Shown one piece after another: positions 34,958-45,125 of a DNA stretch of 64,000 nt (position 1 is its first letter; each line of letters starts with the position of its first letter). A program made the position numbers and the translations under genes. The DNA comes from Martinezella lusitana. GTDB lineage: Bacteria > Pseudomonadota > Alphaproteobacteria > Rhizobiales > Rhizobiaceae. The DNA lies in the NCBI RefSeq assembly GCF_014207095.1, contig NZ_JACHBG010000005.1, positions 186,001 through 250,000 of the forward strand, in the 5' to 3' direction. The notes beneath the pieces are model-generated. The model ran no database searches. It was given only the letters and a program-made list of their open reading frames with translations, and was not told the origin of the DNA.

Positions 34958-35782
34958 TCAGTCATAAAGACATTTGATATATGCGTCGGCATTGCGCGCA
35001 CGGCGCTGGATCAGCGAGGCAAGCTGGCTGAGCCCGCGCCCCGGCCTGCTGGCCACGCGGTCGATCGGGTTGGGAAGAGAGACGGCCAGAAGCGCCGCCT
35101 GGCGGCCCGTCAGCTTGGAAGCCGGCACCTTGAAATGATAACGCGCCGCCGCCTCGATGCCGTAAATGCCAGGCCCCCATTCGGCGATATTGAGATAGAT
35201 CTCCATCATCCGCCGCTTCGACCAGATTGTGGAGGCCGAGACCGCAAGCGGCAATTCCATCGTCTTGCGTACAAACGAGCGGCTGTTCCACAGGAACAGG
35301 TTCTTTACCGTCTGCATGGGGATGGTGCTGCCGCCGCGTGTCGATTTACCCCGCATCGTCTCCTGGATAAGCAAGCGCATCTCGCCCCAATCGACGCCGC
35401 CATGAAAGCAGAACTGCCCGTCCTCCGAGACCATGACGGACTTCACCAGGACCGGGGCAATATTCTCCAGCGGAACCCAGCGGCGATCATATCCCTGGAA
35501 GGTTACGGCATCGCCGATCATCAGCGTCGAAACCGGGTGAATGAACGGCAGGACGTAGAATAGAATGAAGAGATAAGGCAGCAAAAACAAGCCGATCACC
35601 ACGAGGACGATACGCTGCCAAAGCGGGCGGACACGGAAGCGCGCCAACAGGGAGGACCGTCGCGGCACCTCAGCTTCCTCTTCATTGTCCGTCGATATGT
35701 CCAATTGTCTGACGTCCACGGTCGCTCCATCCCGATACACTCCCCATGTATCCGGGAAACGCTCTGATGCTGCACTCGTCAT
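34958..35782 (-). CDS. mtgA: Monofunctional peptidoglycan glycosyltransferase
   Basis: A 274-aa protein with one membrane helix ([21 protein letters not shown], about residues 65-85) followed by a GT51 domain. The catalytic-Glu motif is [17 protein letters not shown] (about 130), and the second motif is [17 protein letters not shown] (about 160), then [29 protein letters not shown]. It polymerises lipid II without a transpeptidase domain. It has a somewhat long cytoplasmic N-terminus. The ATG at 35782 leaves about 100 bp to the divergent ispA. Confidence 0.9.
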   Translation of the reverse strand: MTSAASERFPDTWGVYRDGATVDVRQLDISTDNEEEAEVPRRSSLLARFRVRPLWQRIVLVVIGLFLLPYLFILFYVLPFIHPVSTLMIGDAVTFQGYDRRWVPLENIAPVLVKSVMVSEDGQFCFHGGVDWGEMRLLIQETMRGKSTRGGSTIPMQTVKNLFLWNSRSFVRKTMELPLAVSASTIWSKRRMMEIYLNIAEWGPGIYGIEAAARYHFKVPASKLTGRQAALLAVSLPNPIDRVASRPGRGLSQLASLIQRRARNADAYIKCLYD

Positions 35783-35882
35783 ATCGCCTACACAGAGCGA
35801 TGACCAGAGTGCGACGCCATTCCCTACCCCGCTGTCGACAATTCTCGTTGCCAGCAACCGCCTCTCATGCCAAACAGCCGCC

Positions 35883-36797
35883 ATGGACAGCACCCACTCC
35901 TCATTCGAGCGCCGCCTTAAGGATAGTGCCGGCAAGATCGAAGCCCTCCTCAGCCGGCTCTTGGCCGATGCCAGCCTCGATGACGAGGTCGTTCGCCCTG
36001 CCCGATTGCTAAGCGCGATGCGCCACGGCGTACTGAACGGCGGCAAGCGGTTAAGGCCCTTCCTCGTCTTGGAGTCCGCAGCACTTCTCGGCGGCAATGC
36101 CGACGCCGCCCTCCGGATCGGCGCGGCACTCGAATGCGTGCATTGCTATTCGCTCGTTCACGACGACCTGCCGGCCATGGACGATGACGACCTGCGCCGC
36201 GGCCAGCCGACCGTGCACATCGCTTACGATTACGCCACCGCAATCCTGGCGGGCGACAGTCTGCTGACCTACGCTTTCGACATCATCGCCGCCCCGGAAA
36301 CCGATCTGCCCGCCGACCGGAAAATGGCGCTCGTGCTTGCGCTGTCGCGGGCAGCCGGCATCGGCGGCATGGCCGGCGGCCAGGCGCTCGATCTCGCCGC
36401 GGAGAAGGAAACGCCCGACGAAGACGGCATCACGACGCTGCAAGCAATGAAGACCGGCGCGCTCATCCGTTTCGCCTGCGAAGCCGGTGCCATCATCGCC
36501 GGCGCCTCCGCCGAAGATCGCAAGCGCCTTCGGACCTTCGGCGAGAAGATCGGCCTCGCCTTCCAGCTCGCCGACGACCTGCTCGACCTCACGGCTGACG
36601 CCGCCACCATGGGCAAGGCGACCGGCAAGGATGCCGCCCGCGGCAAGGGAACGCTGGTGGGCCTGCATGGTCAGGAATGGGCTGAAGCCACCGTTTCGAG
36701 ACTGGTGAGCGAAGCGGGCGACCTGCTATCCGTCTATGGCGACAAGGCAGGCACCTTGGTCGAGACGGCCAGCTTCGTGGCGAACCGCAGAAGCTGA
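35883..36797 (+). CDS. ispA: Farnesyl/geranyl diphosphate synthase
   Basis: A 304-aa all-helical prenyl synthase. The first Asp-rich motif is [15 protein letters not shown] (about residue 95), and the two-residue insertion DDxxxxD marks the bacterial short-chain type. The second is FQLADDLLD (about 230). [10 protein letters not shown] binds IPP. It makes C15 farnesyl diphosphate for undecaprenyl, ubiquinone and hopanoid routes. The open frame starts upstream, but [12 protein letters not shown] at 35883 matches the usual N-terminus. An ispG gene lies 2 kb downstream on the opposite strand. Confidence 0.92.
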   Translation: MDSTHSSFERRLKDSAGKIEALLSRLLADASLDDEVVRPARLLSAMRHGVLNGGKRLRPFLVLESAALLGGNADAALRIGAALECVHCYSLVHDDLPAMDDDDLRRGQPTVHIAYDYATAILAGDSLLTYAFDIIAAPETDLPADRKMALVLALSRAAGIGGMAGGQALDLAAEKETPDEDGITTLQAMKTGALIRFACEAGAIIAGASAEDRKRLRTFGEKIGLAFQLADDLLDLTADAATMGKATGKDAARGKGTLVGLHGQEWAEATVSRLVSEAGDLLSVYGDKAGTLVETASFVANRRS

Positions 36798-36977
36798 GCT
36801 TCTCTCCCGCAATTTGCCCGGCACAGGACCACCCGAACGAAGCCCCTGAATGTCACGGTGACAAGAATCCACCAGCCCGAGGGTGATTTCCGGCCGGTTC
36901 TGTGACAAGTTCCGCATCCGAATTGACCTTCGAACGCGAAATTCTTCGCGTCGGCCGAGTTCCCGGGAAAGTCACCT

Positions 36978-37619
36978 ATGCGCGAAGCGCTCGCCTATCT
37001 GCCGCAGATTCTGCCGGCCTACGTCGCCTACATCATCGCCGTCGCCAGCCCCGGCCCGGCCATCATGGCCATCATCGGCACATCGATGACCCACGGCCGC
37101 AAGGCGGGCATGACCCTCTCGCTCGGCATCTTCGGGGGATCGGTGACATGGGCAATTGCCGCTGCCGCCGGCCTCGCCACTCTGCTGCAGACCTATGCGA
37201 TGGCTCTGGAAATCCTGAAGATTTTCGGCGGGCTCTATCTGCTTTATCTCGCCTACAAGGCGTTTCGCGCCGTCCGCGCAAACGGAGAGCTGACGGCCGC
37301 GGCAGAGGGGCCAAAGATGCCCAGCTTCAAATCGCTGATCCTGCGCGGCTACGGCATCCACGTCACCAACCCGAAGGCGATCTTCGCGTGGCTCGCCATC
37401 ATCGCGCTCGGCATGCCGCAGGGCGCCCCCGCCTCGGTTGCCGTGCTGATCATCGTCGTCTGCTGCAGCACCGGCTTGGTGGTGTTCATGGGCTATTCGA
37501 TCCTGTTCTCCACGCCACACGCGCTGAAGATCTACCGCAGTGCGCGCCGCTGGATCGAAGGCGCGATGGCCGGCTTCTATTGCTTCGCCGGCATCAAGCT
37601 GCTGACCAGCAATTTATAG
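36978..37619 (+). CDS. LysE/RhtB family amino acid exporter
   Basis: A 213-aa inner-membrane protein with about six TM helices and the family motif SPGPAIMAIIGTSMTHGRKAGMTLSLGIFGGS (about residues 24-55). A further run is GGLYLLYLAYKAFRA. It exports an amino acid or derivative, with unknown substrate. It is convergent with ispG and 180 bp downstream of ispA. Confidence 0.88.
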   Translation: MREALAYLPQILPAYVAYIIAVASPGPAIMAIIGTSMTHGRKAGMTLSLGIFGGSVTWAIAAAAGLATLLQTYAMALEILKIFGGLYLLYLAYKAFRAVRANGELTAAAEGPKMPSFKSLILRGYGIHVTNPKAIFAWLAIIALGMPQGAPASVAVLIIVVCCSTGLVVFMGYSILFSTPHALKIYRSARRWIEGAMAGFYCFAGIKLLTSNL

Positions 37620-37701
37620 AGCAACCATAGGAGAAGATCGCATGGTGGTTTGCCATGCGAAATCGCGCGAAAGCCAACAATAGGACGGTTTAGGCGGCGG
37701 A

Positions 37702-38955
<1,254 letters not shown>

Positions 38956-39082
38956 GGAAAGCTCTCGCAGGCCTTTGAAACGGGTGCCTTTCAGGTGGAT
39001 CACGAAGCGGTCGTTGTCAACCGCTCCGGCGATCTCTTTTGATCGGCAAAGATCTATCCGTTACCGAGCAAAAGCGACGAAA

Positions 39083-40282
39083 TTAATGCTTGGCATCTCC
39101 AATACCGTCGGCGTATCGCGCCAGCGACGACAGCGCCAGCACGACAAGCAGCAGCACCGGCAGCGCCATGAGCACCGGCGAGAAGCCGATATGCTCGGCA
39201 GCAAAGCCGATCGCCGAAGGCGCCACCAGCATGCCGGAATAACCAAGCGTCGTGACGACGGAGATACCGATACCAGGCTGCAGACCGGGAATATTGCCGG
39301 CTGCCGAAAAGGCGATCGGCACCATGTTGGAAATACCGATGCCGCAGAGCGCAAAGCCGAGAATGGCGATCTCGGCATTGGGAGCCAGTGCCGCCGTCAG
39401 CATGCCGACGATGGCAAAGACCGTGCAGACACGCAACGTCCTGATGGCGCCGAGCCAATCGCGCACGAAATCGCCGGCAAAGCGCATGGTCGCCATCGTT
39501 GCCGAGAAGGCAGCGAAACCGAAGCCCGACAATGCCACCGACGCGCCCTTTTCCTGGCTGAGATAGAGCGCGCTCCAATCGAGAACTGCACCTTCCGGCA
39601 CCATGCAGAACAGTGCGACGATACCAAGCAGCCAGGGCAGCGGAATCATCGGCAGTTTTGCCTTCGGCTTGGCCTTATCATGGTGCGGCTGGTCGCTGAG
39701 AACCATCGGCCAGGCAACCACCAGGAAAAGGACGGCGATTGCGGTCGAGGCCTCGGCATGGCCGAGAACGCCCCAGCGCGAAATCAGCAAACCGCCGATC
39801 GCCGAGCCGAGCAGGCCGCCAAGGCTCCAGAAGGCATGGCACGAGGACATGATCGCCCGGCGCATGGATTTTTCGACCGAGACGGCATTGGCGTTCATCG
39901 CCACGTCCATGGCGCCGACGAAGCCGCCGAAGAGGAAGAGCGAAATCGCGGCTGTCCAGACATTCGGCGCCAGCGTCAGAGCCAGAATCATCGGCAACAT
40001 CAGCACGGCAAGAATCTTGACGACGATGTGCGAGCCGCGCACGGCGATCTGCGCGCCGGCAAGCGGCATCATCGTCAACGAGCCGACGCCGAAAACCAAG
40101 ATCATCAGGCCTAGCTCGAATTTCGACAATTGCAGGCGCTCGGCAAACTCCGGAATCTTCGGCGCCCAGCAGCCAACCATGAAGCCGTTCAGCAGGAACA
40201 TCAACGAGACGGCCGCACGCGGTTTTGTGAAAAATCCGCTTCGCCGGGCCTCCAGACCCTCCAATCTCGTCATGTCGTCCAT
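39083..40282 (-). CDS. MFS transporter (YbjJ-like)
   Basis: A 399-aa protein with 12 predicted helices. It begins with FLLNGFMVGCWAPKIPEFAERLQLSKFELGL, the pattern of the YbjJ/fucose-permease-like MFS subgroup, and continues SCHAFWSLGGLLGSAIGGLLIS. GAGGAA lies about 7 nt before the ATG at 40282, so the longer frame to 40354 is not used. The substrate is unknown. It lies 127 bp downstream of the ispG start on the same strand, facing the DMT gene. Confidence 0.86.
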   Translation of the reverse strand: MDDMTRLEGLEARRSGFFTKPRAAVSLMFLLNGFMVGCWAPKIPEFAERLQLSKFELGLMILVFGVGSLTMMPLAGAQIAVRGSHIVVKILAVLMLPMILALTLAPNVWTAAISLFLFGGFVGAMDVAMNANAVSVEKSMRRAIMSSCHAFWSLGGLLGSAIGGLLISRWGVLGHAEASTAIAVLFLVVAWPMVLSDQPHHDKAKPKAKLPMIPLPWLLGIVALFCMVPEGAVLDWSALYLSQEKGASVALSGFGFAAFSATMATMRFAGDFVRDWLGAIRTLRVCTVFAIVGMLTAALAPNAEIAILGFALCGIGISNMVPIAFSAAGNIPGLQPGIGISVVTTLGYSGMLVAPSAIGFAAEHIGFSPVLMALPVLLLVVLALSSLARYADGIGDAKH

Positions 40283-40537
40283 AAGAATTCCTCCAAATCG
40301 GTGCCGCAGTCTATTTAAATCGATTGAAATCTCAACGACGGAAAAGAGCGGCACCGGTCACATTTCGTCTCCCTCTGTTAAAGCGGAGGCAAAGACGTCA
40401 CAACCTCAAATAAATAATTCATATGCGTACGGCATTGGTAAAAAGCGCTATTGACGGCGAAAAGGTAGGCTCCTATCGGTTGAGGCCTGAAAGATTCTTC
40501 AGTCGGTCTGTTGCCGGCTATCCCTTGGTGCTCCCCC

Positions 40538-41410
40538 GTGAAAAACCCCATCAGCTACGGCATCCTTCTTACGGTGTTTGCCTACATGCTGTTTACTGCC
40601 CACGATTCGGCGGTGAAGCTGCTCGTCTCTTCGATCCCTGTCTGGCAGGTCCTGTTCATCCGGAGCTGCACCATCCTCGCCGGCTGCTTCGTTTTTGAAG
40701 GCCCTGCCCTCGTTCACAAGGTGATGCGCTCGCCGATCATCAAGCCGATGATCCTGCGCAGCATCATCATCCTGATCGCCTGGATCTCCTATTATACCGC
40801 AGCCTCATACCTGCAGCTCGCCGAAGTCACGACGCTTTATTACGCCGCGCCGATCGTCGGGACCATTCTCGCCACCATCGTGCTGCGCGAAAAGGTCACC
40901 TTCGCGCGCTGGATGGCCGTGGGCGTCGGTTTTTGCGGCGTGGTGATCGCCTCCAATCCTGTTGGGTTGTCGATCTCCTGGCCCGTCTATCTTGCGCTGC
41001 AGGCGGCCGTCCTCTGGGCAAGCGGCATGGTGCTCCTGCGCAAGACCGCACTACACGAGAAGAGCCATATCCAGATGGCTGTCTCCAACATCCTGTTCAT
41101 CATCCTGACCGCCGGTATGGCAATCGCCTACTGGCATACGCCGACACCGTTCCAGATCGTCCTGTTGCTACTCACCGGCATCATCGCCGGCGCCGGCCAG
41201 CTCGCGCTGTTCGAGGGCATGCGCCAGGCGCCCGTCTCGGTGCTGGCGCCGTTCGAATATACATCGCTCGTCTGGGCCTTCCTACTCGGCTACGTCATCT
41301 GGGGAGACATCCCCGGCAGCAACACCTTCATCGGTGCCATCCTCATCCTCAGCGCCGGCTTCATCATCATCATCAGCGAACGGATGAAGCGGCGCGCCGC
41401 CGCCGCTTGA
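40538..41410 (+). CDS. DMT superfamily transporter (EamA domains)
   Basis: A 290-aa protein with ten hydrophobic helices forming two EamA repeats (ILLTVFAYMLFTAHDSAVKLL... and AVLWASGMVLLRKTAL...). The second repeat ends EYTSLVWAFLLGYVIWGDIPGSNTFIGAILI, a standard drug/metabolite transporter motif. The open frame runs back to a TTG at 40511. The GTG at 40538 gives the more usual N-terminus (MKNPISYGILLT). No clear SD precedes either. Substrate unknown. Confidence 0.85.
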   Translation: MKNPISYGILLTVFAYMLFTAHDSAVKLLVSSIPVWQVLFIRSCTILAGCFVFEGPALVHKVMRSPIIKPMILRSIIILIAWISYYTAASYLQLAEVTTLYYAAPIVGTILATIVLREKVTFARWMAVGVGFCGVVIASNPVGLSISWPVYLALQAAVLWASGMVLLRKTALHEKSHIQMAVSNILFIILTAGMAIAYWHTPTPFQIVLLLLTGIIAGAGQLALFEGMRQAPVSVLAPFEYTSLVWAFLLGYVIWGDIPGSNTFIGAILILSAGFIIIISERMKRRAAAA

Positions 41411-41429
41411 AGCGCACAAGGACAAATTC

Positions 41430-41536
41430 TAGAGCGCGTGGCGGTCTTTCAGACACGATTCTCGCACTTTAGATCCTTGATACAGCGTATGTCAGCGCAG
41501 CAAAGCTGTCACCACACCGTTGCGCTACGCGCTCTA
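41430..41536. repeat. 107-bp element bounded by inverted repeats
   Basis: TAGAGCGCGTGGCG (41430-41443) and CGCTACGCGCTCTA (41523-41536) are inverted copies with a single G:U-type mismatch. They enclose 79 bp that contains further short palindromes (GTCAGCGCAG...CTGTC). The architecture fits a MITE-like or rhizobial palindromic intergenic element. No target-site duplication was resolved. Confidence 0.55.
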
Positions 41537-41629
41537 TCGCCAAAGGTGTCCTCGGCGGGTTTTCGCGGTAAGGTATGGAGCAACCCGCATCCTGCGGGAC
41601 CTTCGCATCCGCCGAGATGATAGAGACCG

Positions 41630-42217
41630 ATGATGATCGACAAGTCCTTTTCCTGGCCGCGTGAACCGGTTGCTATTGTCGCGATCGGCGATTCCGGCGA
41701 GGCGCTTCTTTTGAGAGCCGTTCTCGAGAGCCTTGGAGCCGTGGTATTGCTGCATTTGCCGGGAACACCTGACGACGTCCTCAAATGCCTGGATCAGGGG
41801 GCCGATGCTCCGGAATATATCATCCTATCCGGCCACGGCGATGAGACGGGATTCGTGCTCGGGGAATTCGTCGAGGAAATCGACACCTCTGCCCTCGTCA
41901 AAGGGAGCTTACCGCCTGCCAATCTGATGAGCAGGATCAATCTGCCGGGCAAGGTCGTTCTGAGTACGGCCTGCCTGACGGGCAACGAGGCCTTCGCGCA
42001 AGCCTTTCTTTCCGGCGGCGTGCGCGCCTACATTGCTCCCGCCGAATACCCGGATGGCGCCGCAATTCCGCTCTTCGTACACGGCTTTTTCTATCATCTC
42101 CTGCAAAAGCAGGCCTCTTTGGAGGAAGCGCTCAATCTGGCGAGTGCGTTCGACGAGGCAGAATTGGCAATAGCACTCTTCAAAGGGACGAACGTCGAAG
42201 CTTCCACGGGATCGTGA
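41630..42217 (+). CDS. Solo CHAT/caspase-like domain protein
   Basis: A 195-aa protein I do not know as a named family. It has the layout of a caspase-fold CHAT peptidase: YIILSGHGDETG (His 69) and VVLSTACLTGNEAFAQAFLSGGVRAYIAPAEYPDG (Cys 115). It ends in a helix-rich HGFFYHLLQKQASLEEALNLASAF run like that following the catalytic Cys of CHAT proteins. No TPR or other partner domain is attached. ATG codons at 41630 and 41633 both lack a good SD. The neighbours are a DMT transporter and a GNAT, and no gasdermin- or Cas-type partner is visible. Confidence 0.65.
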   Translation: MMIDKSFSWPREPVAIVAIGDSGEALLLRAVLESLGAVVLLHLPGTPDDVLKCLDQGADAPEYIILSGHGDETGFVLGEFVEEIDTSALVKGSLPPANLMSRINLPGKVVLSTACLTGNEAFAQAFLSGGVRAYIAPAEYPDGAAIPLFVHGFFYHLLQKQASLEEALNLASAFDEAELAIALFKGTNVEASTGS

Positions 42218-42232
42218 GCGGCGCTGCCTCGC

Positions 42233-42763
42233 TCATATGGCTGTGACCACCTCGTTCCATTCGGCCCGCAGAATTCCCATGATCGCGGTATCCCATCGCT
42301 CCTCCCCGACCTTTGCGGAGGATCGGCGCACGCCTTCCCTGATAAGGCCAAGTTTTGCGTAAGTGCGTATGGCAGGCTCGTTCCAGGTGTAGACATTGAG
42401 TTCCACCCGCTCGATTGCGCCTTCGGAGAAAGCCCTAGCCAGAACCAGTTTCAGCATCGGAACGGCAATTCCCCTGCCACGCATGGCCGGCGCTATCGCG
42501 ACCCTTGCTATCCGCGCCACCCCGTTCTGCCAATCGTAAACCAGCTGGGCATGGCCGACCGGACTTGAGCTTTCGTCCTCGGCCATCCAGCAGTGCCGCT
42601 CGGGGCGATCGCCATGGCCCACCTGAAGCAGGGGAGCAAGCTGCGAAGCGTCAAGCGGATGGCTGAAACCCGGACCGCCCCATTGAGCCAACTCCCTCTC
42701 ATTGTCGAACCATGTAGGCAAAACTGCGAAATGTTCAGTCGAAAAGGGTTTCAGCGATAGCAT
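42233..42763 (-). CDS. GNAT family N-acetyltransferase (RimJ/RimL-like)
   Basis: A 176-aa GNAT. Motif A is ARVAIAPAMRGRGIAVPMLKLVLARAF (about residues 90-116), and motif B is VELNVYTWNEPAIRTYAKLGLIREGVRR. A tail on the pattern EERWDTAIMGIL matches RimJ-like enzymes that acetylate N-termini, spermidine or antibiotics. The frame is open to 42880. The ATG at 42763 is chosen because the domain starts there. This start lies inside a diverged copy of a repeat also found at 44868. It is convergent with the CHAT-like gene (15 bp apart). Confidence 0.82.
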   Translation of the reverse strand: MLSLKPFSTEHFAVLPTWFDNERELAQWGGPGFSHPLDASQLAPLLQVGHGDRPERHCWMAEDESSSPVGHAQLVYDWQNGVARIARVAIAPAMRGRGIAVPMLKLVLARAFSEGAIERVELNVYTWNEPAIRTYAKLGLIREGVRRSSAKVGEERWDTAIMGILRAEWNEVVTAI

Positions 42764-42845
42764 GATAAGGGTTTCCAAGAGCGGATCGTGTTGTAGTTCA
42801 GTTGTCTGCCGCTGCTCAAACGATGTGGATGACGACGAAAGGCCG
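42745..42845. repeat. Diverged dispersed repeat, copy 1
   Basis: The segment with CAGCGATAGCATGATAAGG, TTTCCAAGAGCGGATC and GCTCAAACGATGTGGATGACGACGAAAGG aligns by eye to 44868-44970. It spans the GNAT start codon and upstream region. Confidence 0.55.
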
Positions 42846-43158
42846 GAAGCCGAAATCAAACACCGTGTTTGCATCCGCAAGTCGATGCTGGCTCATTCAT
42901 AGAGCCGTAGCGACTGACGATACCGCGAGCAGGAAAGCCCCGATATAGTTTGCACGCTCCATGGTTGTTTAATACACCCTCGCATTGTTTACATCCGAAA
43001 CCGTAAGCCTTCGAGCGGGTTTCCTTTCACCTGCCTGAAATCCAGCCGTCAGGCCGCCATCGGACATGCCGATAGCGCCATCGGTTTTCTCCGTTTTCGC
43101 TCCCCGCCCGTCTCTGACAAATCTCCCCCTGCGGTCATCAGCTGTAGGAATGAAAAAC
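42846..43158. other. Intergenic region upstream of the SDR gene
   Basis: No recognisable gene. A 21-codon hydrophobic frame on the minus strand (MERANYIGAFLLAVSSVATAL, start about 42961) could be a leader peptide or noise. No operator palindrome was resolved. Confidence 0.35.
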
Positions 43159-43893
43159 ATGACAATAAAAGATATAGCGAACTCAAGGGTTTTGATTGTC
43201 GGCGGCAGTTCGGGAATGGGCTTGGCGCTGGCGAAGCAATCGCTTGCCGCCGGAGCAGACGTCATCATCGCCGGAAGGAATGCGGAAAAGCTCGGCCGTG
43301 CCAGCGCGGAACTGTCGTATCCGGCACTATCGACGGTGACGATAGACATTTCTCGTGAAGCGGAGGTAGCCGCCATGTTCGATCGCATCGGCACGGTCGA
43401 TCACATCGTGAGCACCGCCGCCGACATCGAGGGAGCCTATGAACTCCTGCCCAACATGGACTTGAGCGCCGCCCAAAGGGTCGTCGACAGCAAGTTCTTC
43501 GGCCCGCTGCTGCTGGCGAAATACGGCGCGCCCGCACTGTCGCCCTCCGGCTCCCTCACCTTCACCTCCGGCATTGCAGCCTATCGCCCCTCGGCGCGCG
43601 GATCTGTCGTGGCGGCAATCAATGCCGCGCTGGAAGGGCTGGTTCGGGCGCTTGCGGTCGAACTGGCGCCGATCCGTGTGAATGCCGTATCGCCCGGCTG
43701 GGTCGACACGCCCATCTGGGCATTCGTTGCCGGCGATAAAAGAAACGAGACCCTGGATGCCATGGCCAAACGGTTACCGGCCGGACGTGTCGGGCAGCCC
43801 GAGGATATAGCCGACGCCATTGGCTATCTGATGGGCAACGGCTTTACGACTGGAACTGTGCTGCATGTCGAGGGCGGGCATCGGTTGATTTAA
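43159..43893 (+). CDS. Short-chain dehydrogenase/reductase (SDR)
   Basis: A 244-aa classical SDR. The cofactor motif is VLIVGGSSGMGLAL (about residues 11-24), and the second-strand ending AGRNAEK suggests NADP(H). The active-site region is unusual: after FTSGIAAYRPSARGSVVAAINAALEGLVRALAVELAP there is no clear Y-x-x-x-K, so the catalytic Tyr appears displaced or absent. The C-terminus (GFTTGTVLHVEGGHRLI) is normal. AGGAA is 8 nt before the ATG at 43159, and 43150 is an alternative. It overlaps the convergent lysR 3' end by 50 bp. Confidence 0.83.
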   Translation: MTIKDIANSRVLIVGGSSGMGLALAKQSLAAGADVIIAGRNAEKLGRASAELSYPALSTVTIDISREAEVAAMFDRIGTVDHIVSTAADIEGAYELLPNMDLSAAQRVVDSKFFGPLLLAKYGAPALSPSGSLTFTSGIAAYRPSARGSVVAAINAALEGLVRALAVELAPIRVNAVSPGWVDTPIWAFVAGDKRNETLDAMAKRLPAGRVGQPEDIADAIGYLMGNGFTTGTVLHVEGGHRLI

Positions 43894-44782
43894 CCGATGC
43901 GAAGCCTTCGCTTGCAGCCGCCAGCAGCAACTTCAGCGGCGGCGGCTGCACGCGCCGACGCCGCCAGATCATGACAAGCGGAACGGTTTGCGACGGCCCA
44001 GGCCAACGCAGCTCGTTGATCTCACCGCGATCAATGGCATCGGCGACGCCAAGGCGCGGCACCAGTCCCATGCCCGCCCCCGCGGCAACCAGCCTCGCGA
44101 TCGCGCCGATGCTCCCGGCCTCCGCGGCGAGCCTCGGCGGCGCCAGGCCGGCGTCGGCAAAGGCCTTGTCGAACATGGCTCGATAAACGCATCCAACCTC
44201 GGTTGCCAGGAAATCCATCGCGGCAAGCTCGGTCAGATCCGGCTGTCGCGCGTCAAAGGCGCCGCCTTTGTGCGCCACGAGAACCAGCGCTTCCTTGGCA
44301 ACCGCACGCTTCACAAAACGCTCATCAAGACCGCCACCATCGAAACAGAAGACGACGTCGAGCTCGCCGGCTTCAAGCTTGCGCATCAACTCGCCGGTTC
44401 CCGCGATCTTCAACCGAAGCGCAATGTCCGAATGAGTCGCCTGAAAGCCGGCTAGCCATTCCGGCAACCGGACGGAGGCAATGGTCTCAAGCGCACCGAT
44501 GGTGACAGTCCCCTTCTCGGAACCGCCCGCAGCGGCAATGGCTATCCGCGCCTCATCCGCCAGCACGAGGATTTCCTCGGCGTAGGAGGTCAGGACCTTA
44601 CCGGCCTGCGTCAAATCCAAGCTTTGCCGCGAGCGGACGAAGAGTTCGGCGCCGAGCTCCGCCTCCAAGCTCTGCATCTGATCGCTGACACTCGATTGCG
44701 CGAGGTGAACCTCCTCGGCAGCGCGCGTAAAGCTTCTGTTGCGGGCGACGGCGAGGAATGTCCTGAGAAGTCTCGGATGCAT
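43844..44782 (-). CDS. LysR family transcriptional regulator
   Basis: A 312-aa protein. The winged HTH is RLLRTFLAVARNRSFTRAAEEVHLAQSSVSDQMQSLEAELGAELFVR (residues about 3-50). The effector domain (GTVTIGALETIASVRLPEWLAGFQATHSDIALRL...) is of normal length. The C-terminus is unusually basic and Pro-rich (WRRRRVQPPPLK). Its 3' end overlaps the SDR gene by 50 bp in opposite orientation. The pair is probably functionally linked, but the arrangement is convergent rather than the usual divergent one. Confidence 0.88.
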   Translation of the reverse strand: MHPRLLRTFLAVARNRSFTRAAEEVHLAQSSVSDQMQSLEAELGAELFVRSRQSLDLTQAGKVLTSYAEEILVLADEARIAIAAAGGSEKGTVTIGALETIASVRLPEWLAGFQATHSDIALRLKIAGTGELMRKLEAGELDVVFCFDGGGLDERFVKRAVAKEALVLVAHKGGAFDARQPDLTELAAMDFLATEVGCVYRAMFDKAFADAGLAPPRLAAEAGSIGAIARLVAAGAGMGLVPRLGVADAIDRGEINELRWPGPSQTVPLVMIWRRRRVQPPPLKLLLAAASEGFASVKSTDARPRHAAQFQS

Positions 44783-44867
44783 CAATCAATACCGTAGTGA
44801 TGTCGCAGTGGGCGACGCGAGGGCCGACAGTGTAGAGCCCGGACTTGGGCTACGAAAATGCCAGTCC

Positions 44868-44970
44868 CGAAGAGCTTGAGCGATAACATGGCAAGCGCTT
44901 TTCCAAAAGCAGATCAGATTGTCTCCCCGCTCAAATGGCATCAATGACGACAAGCAAAAAGTTGTTGTTC
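44868..44970. repeat. Diverged dispersed repeat, copy 2
   Basis: GAGCGATAACATGGCAAGCG, TTTTCCAAAAGCAGATCAG and CGCTCAAATGGCATCAATGACGACAAG match copy 1 at 42745-42845 in the same order. The two copies flank the SDR/LysR pair. Confidence 0.55.
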
Positions 44971-44976
44971 AGCACA

Positions 44977-45012
44977 TTGTCAATTATAAGTTGATTTTGA
45001 TAATTCTTATCA
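44977..45012 (+). promoter_or_regulatory. Promoter with overlapping iron-box-like operator (TGA-N9-TCA)
   Basis: TTGTCA (44977-44982) and GATAAT (44999-45004) are separated by 16 bp. The palindrome TGATAATTCTTATCA (44998-45012) sits on the -10 element. It fits the rhizobial RirA iron-responsive operator (IRO, TGA-N9-TCA) and is one mismatch from the 7-1-7 Fur box. It is 114 bp upstream of the gene at 45126. The regulator assignment is inference. Confidence 0.55.
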
Positions 45013-45125
45013 GACTGCTTACAGCCGGTCTCGGGGCGCAGCAGCCGTTAAAATATGGATGCCAACTCAATAGCTGGCAAACTTGGTAAATTGAAAATTA
45101 TAACTTCATTCAGATGGATTAGCAT

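Noticed and set aside
42898..42963. 21-codon hydrophobic peptide on the minus strand
   Set aside because: Too short, with no ribosome site and no conservation information.
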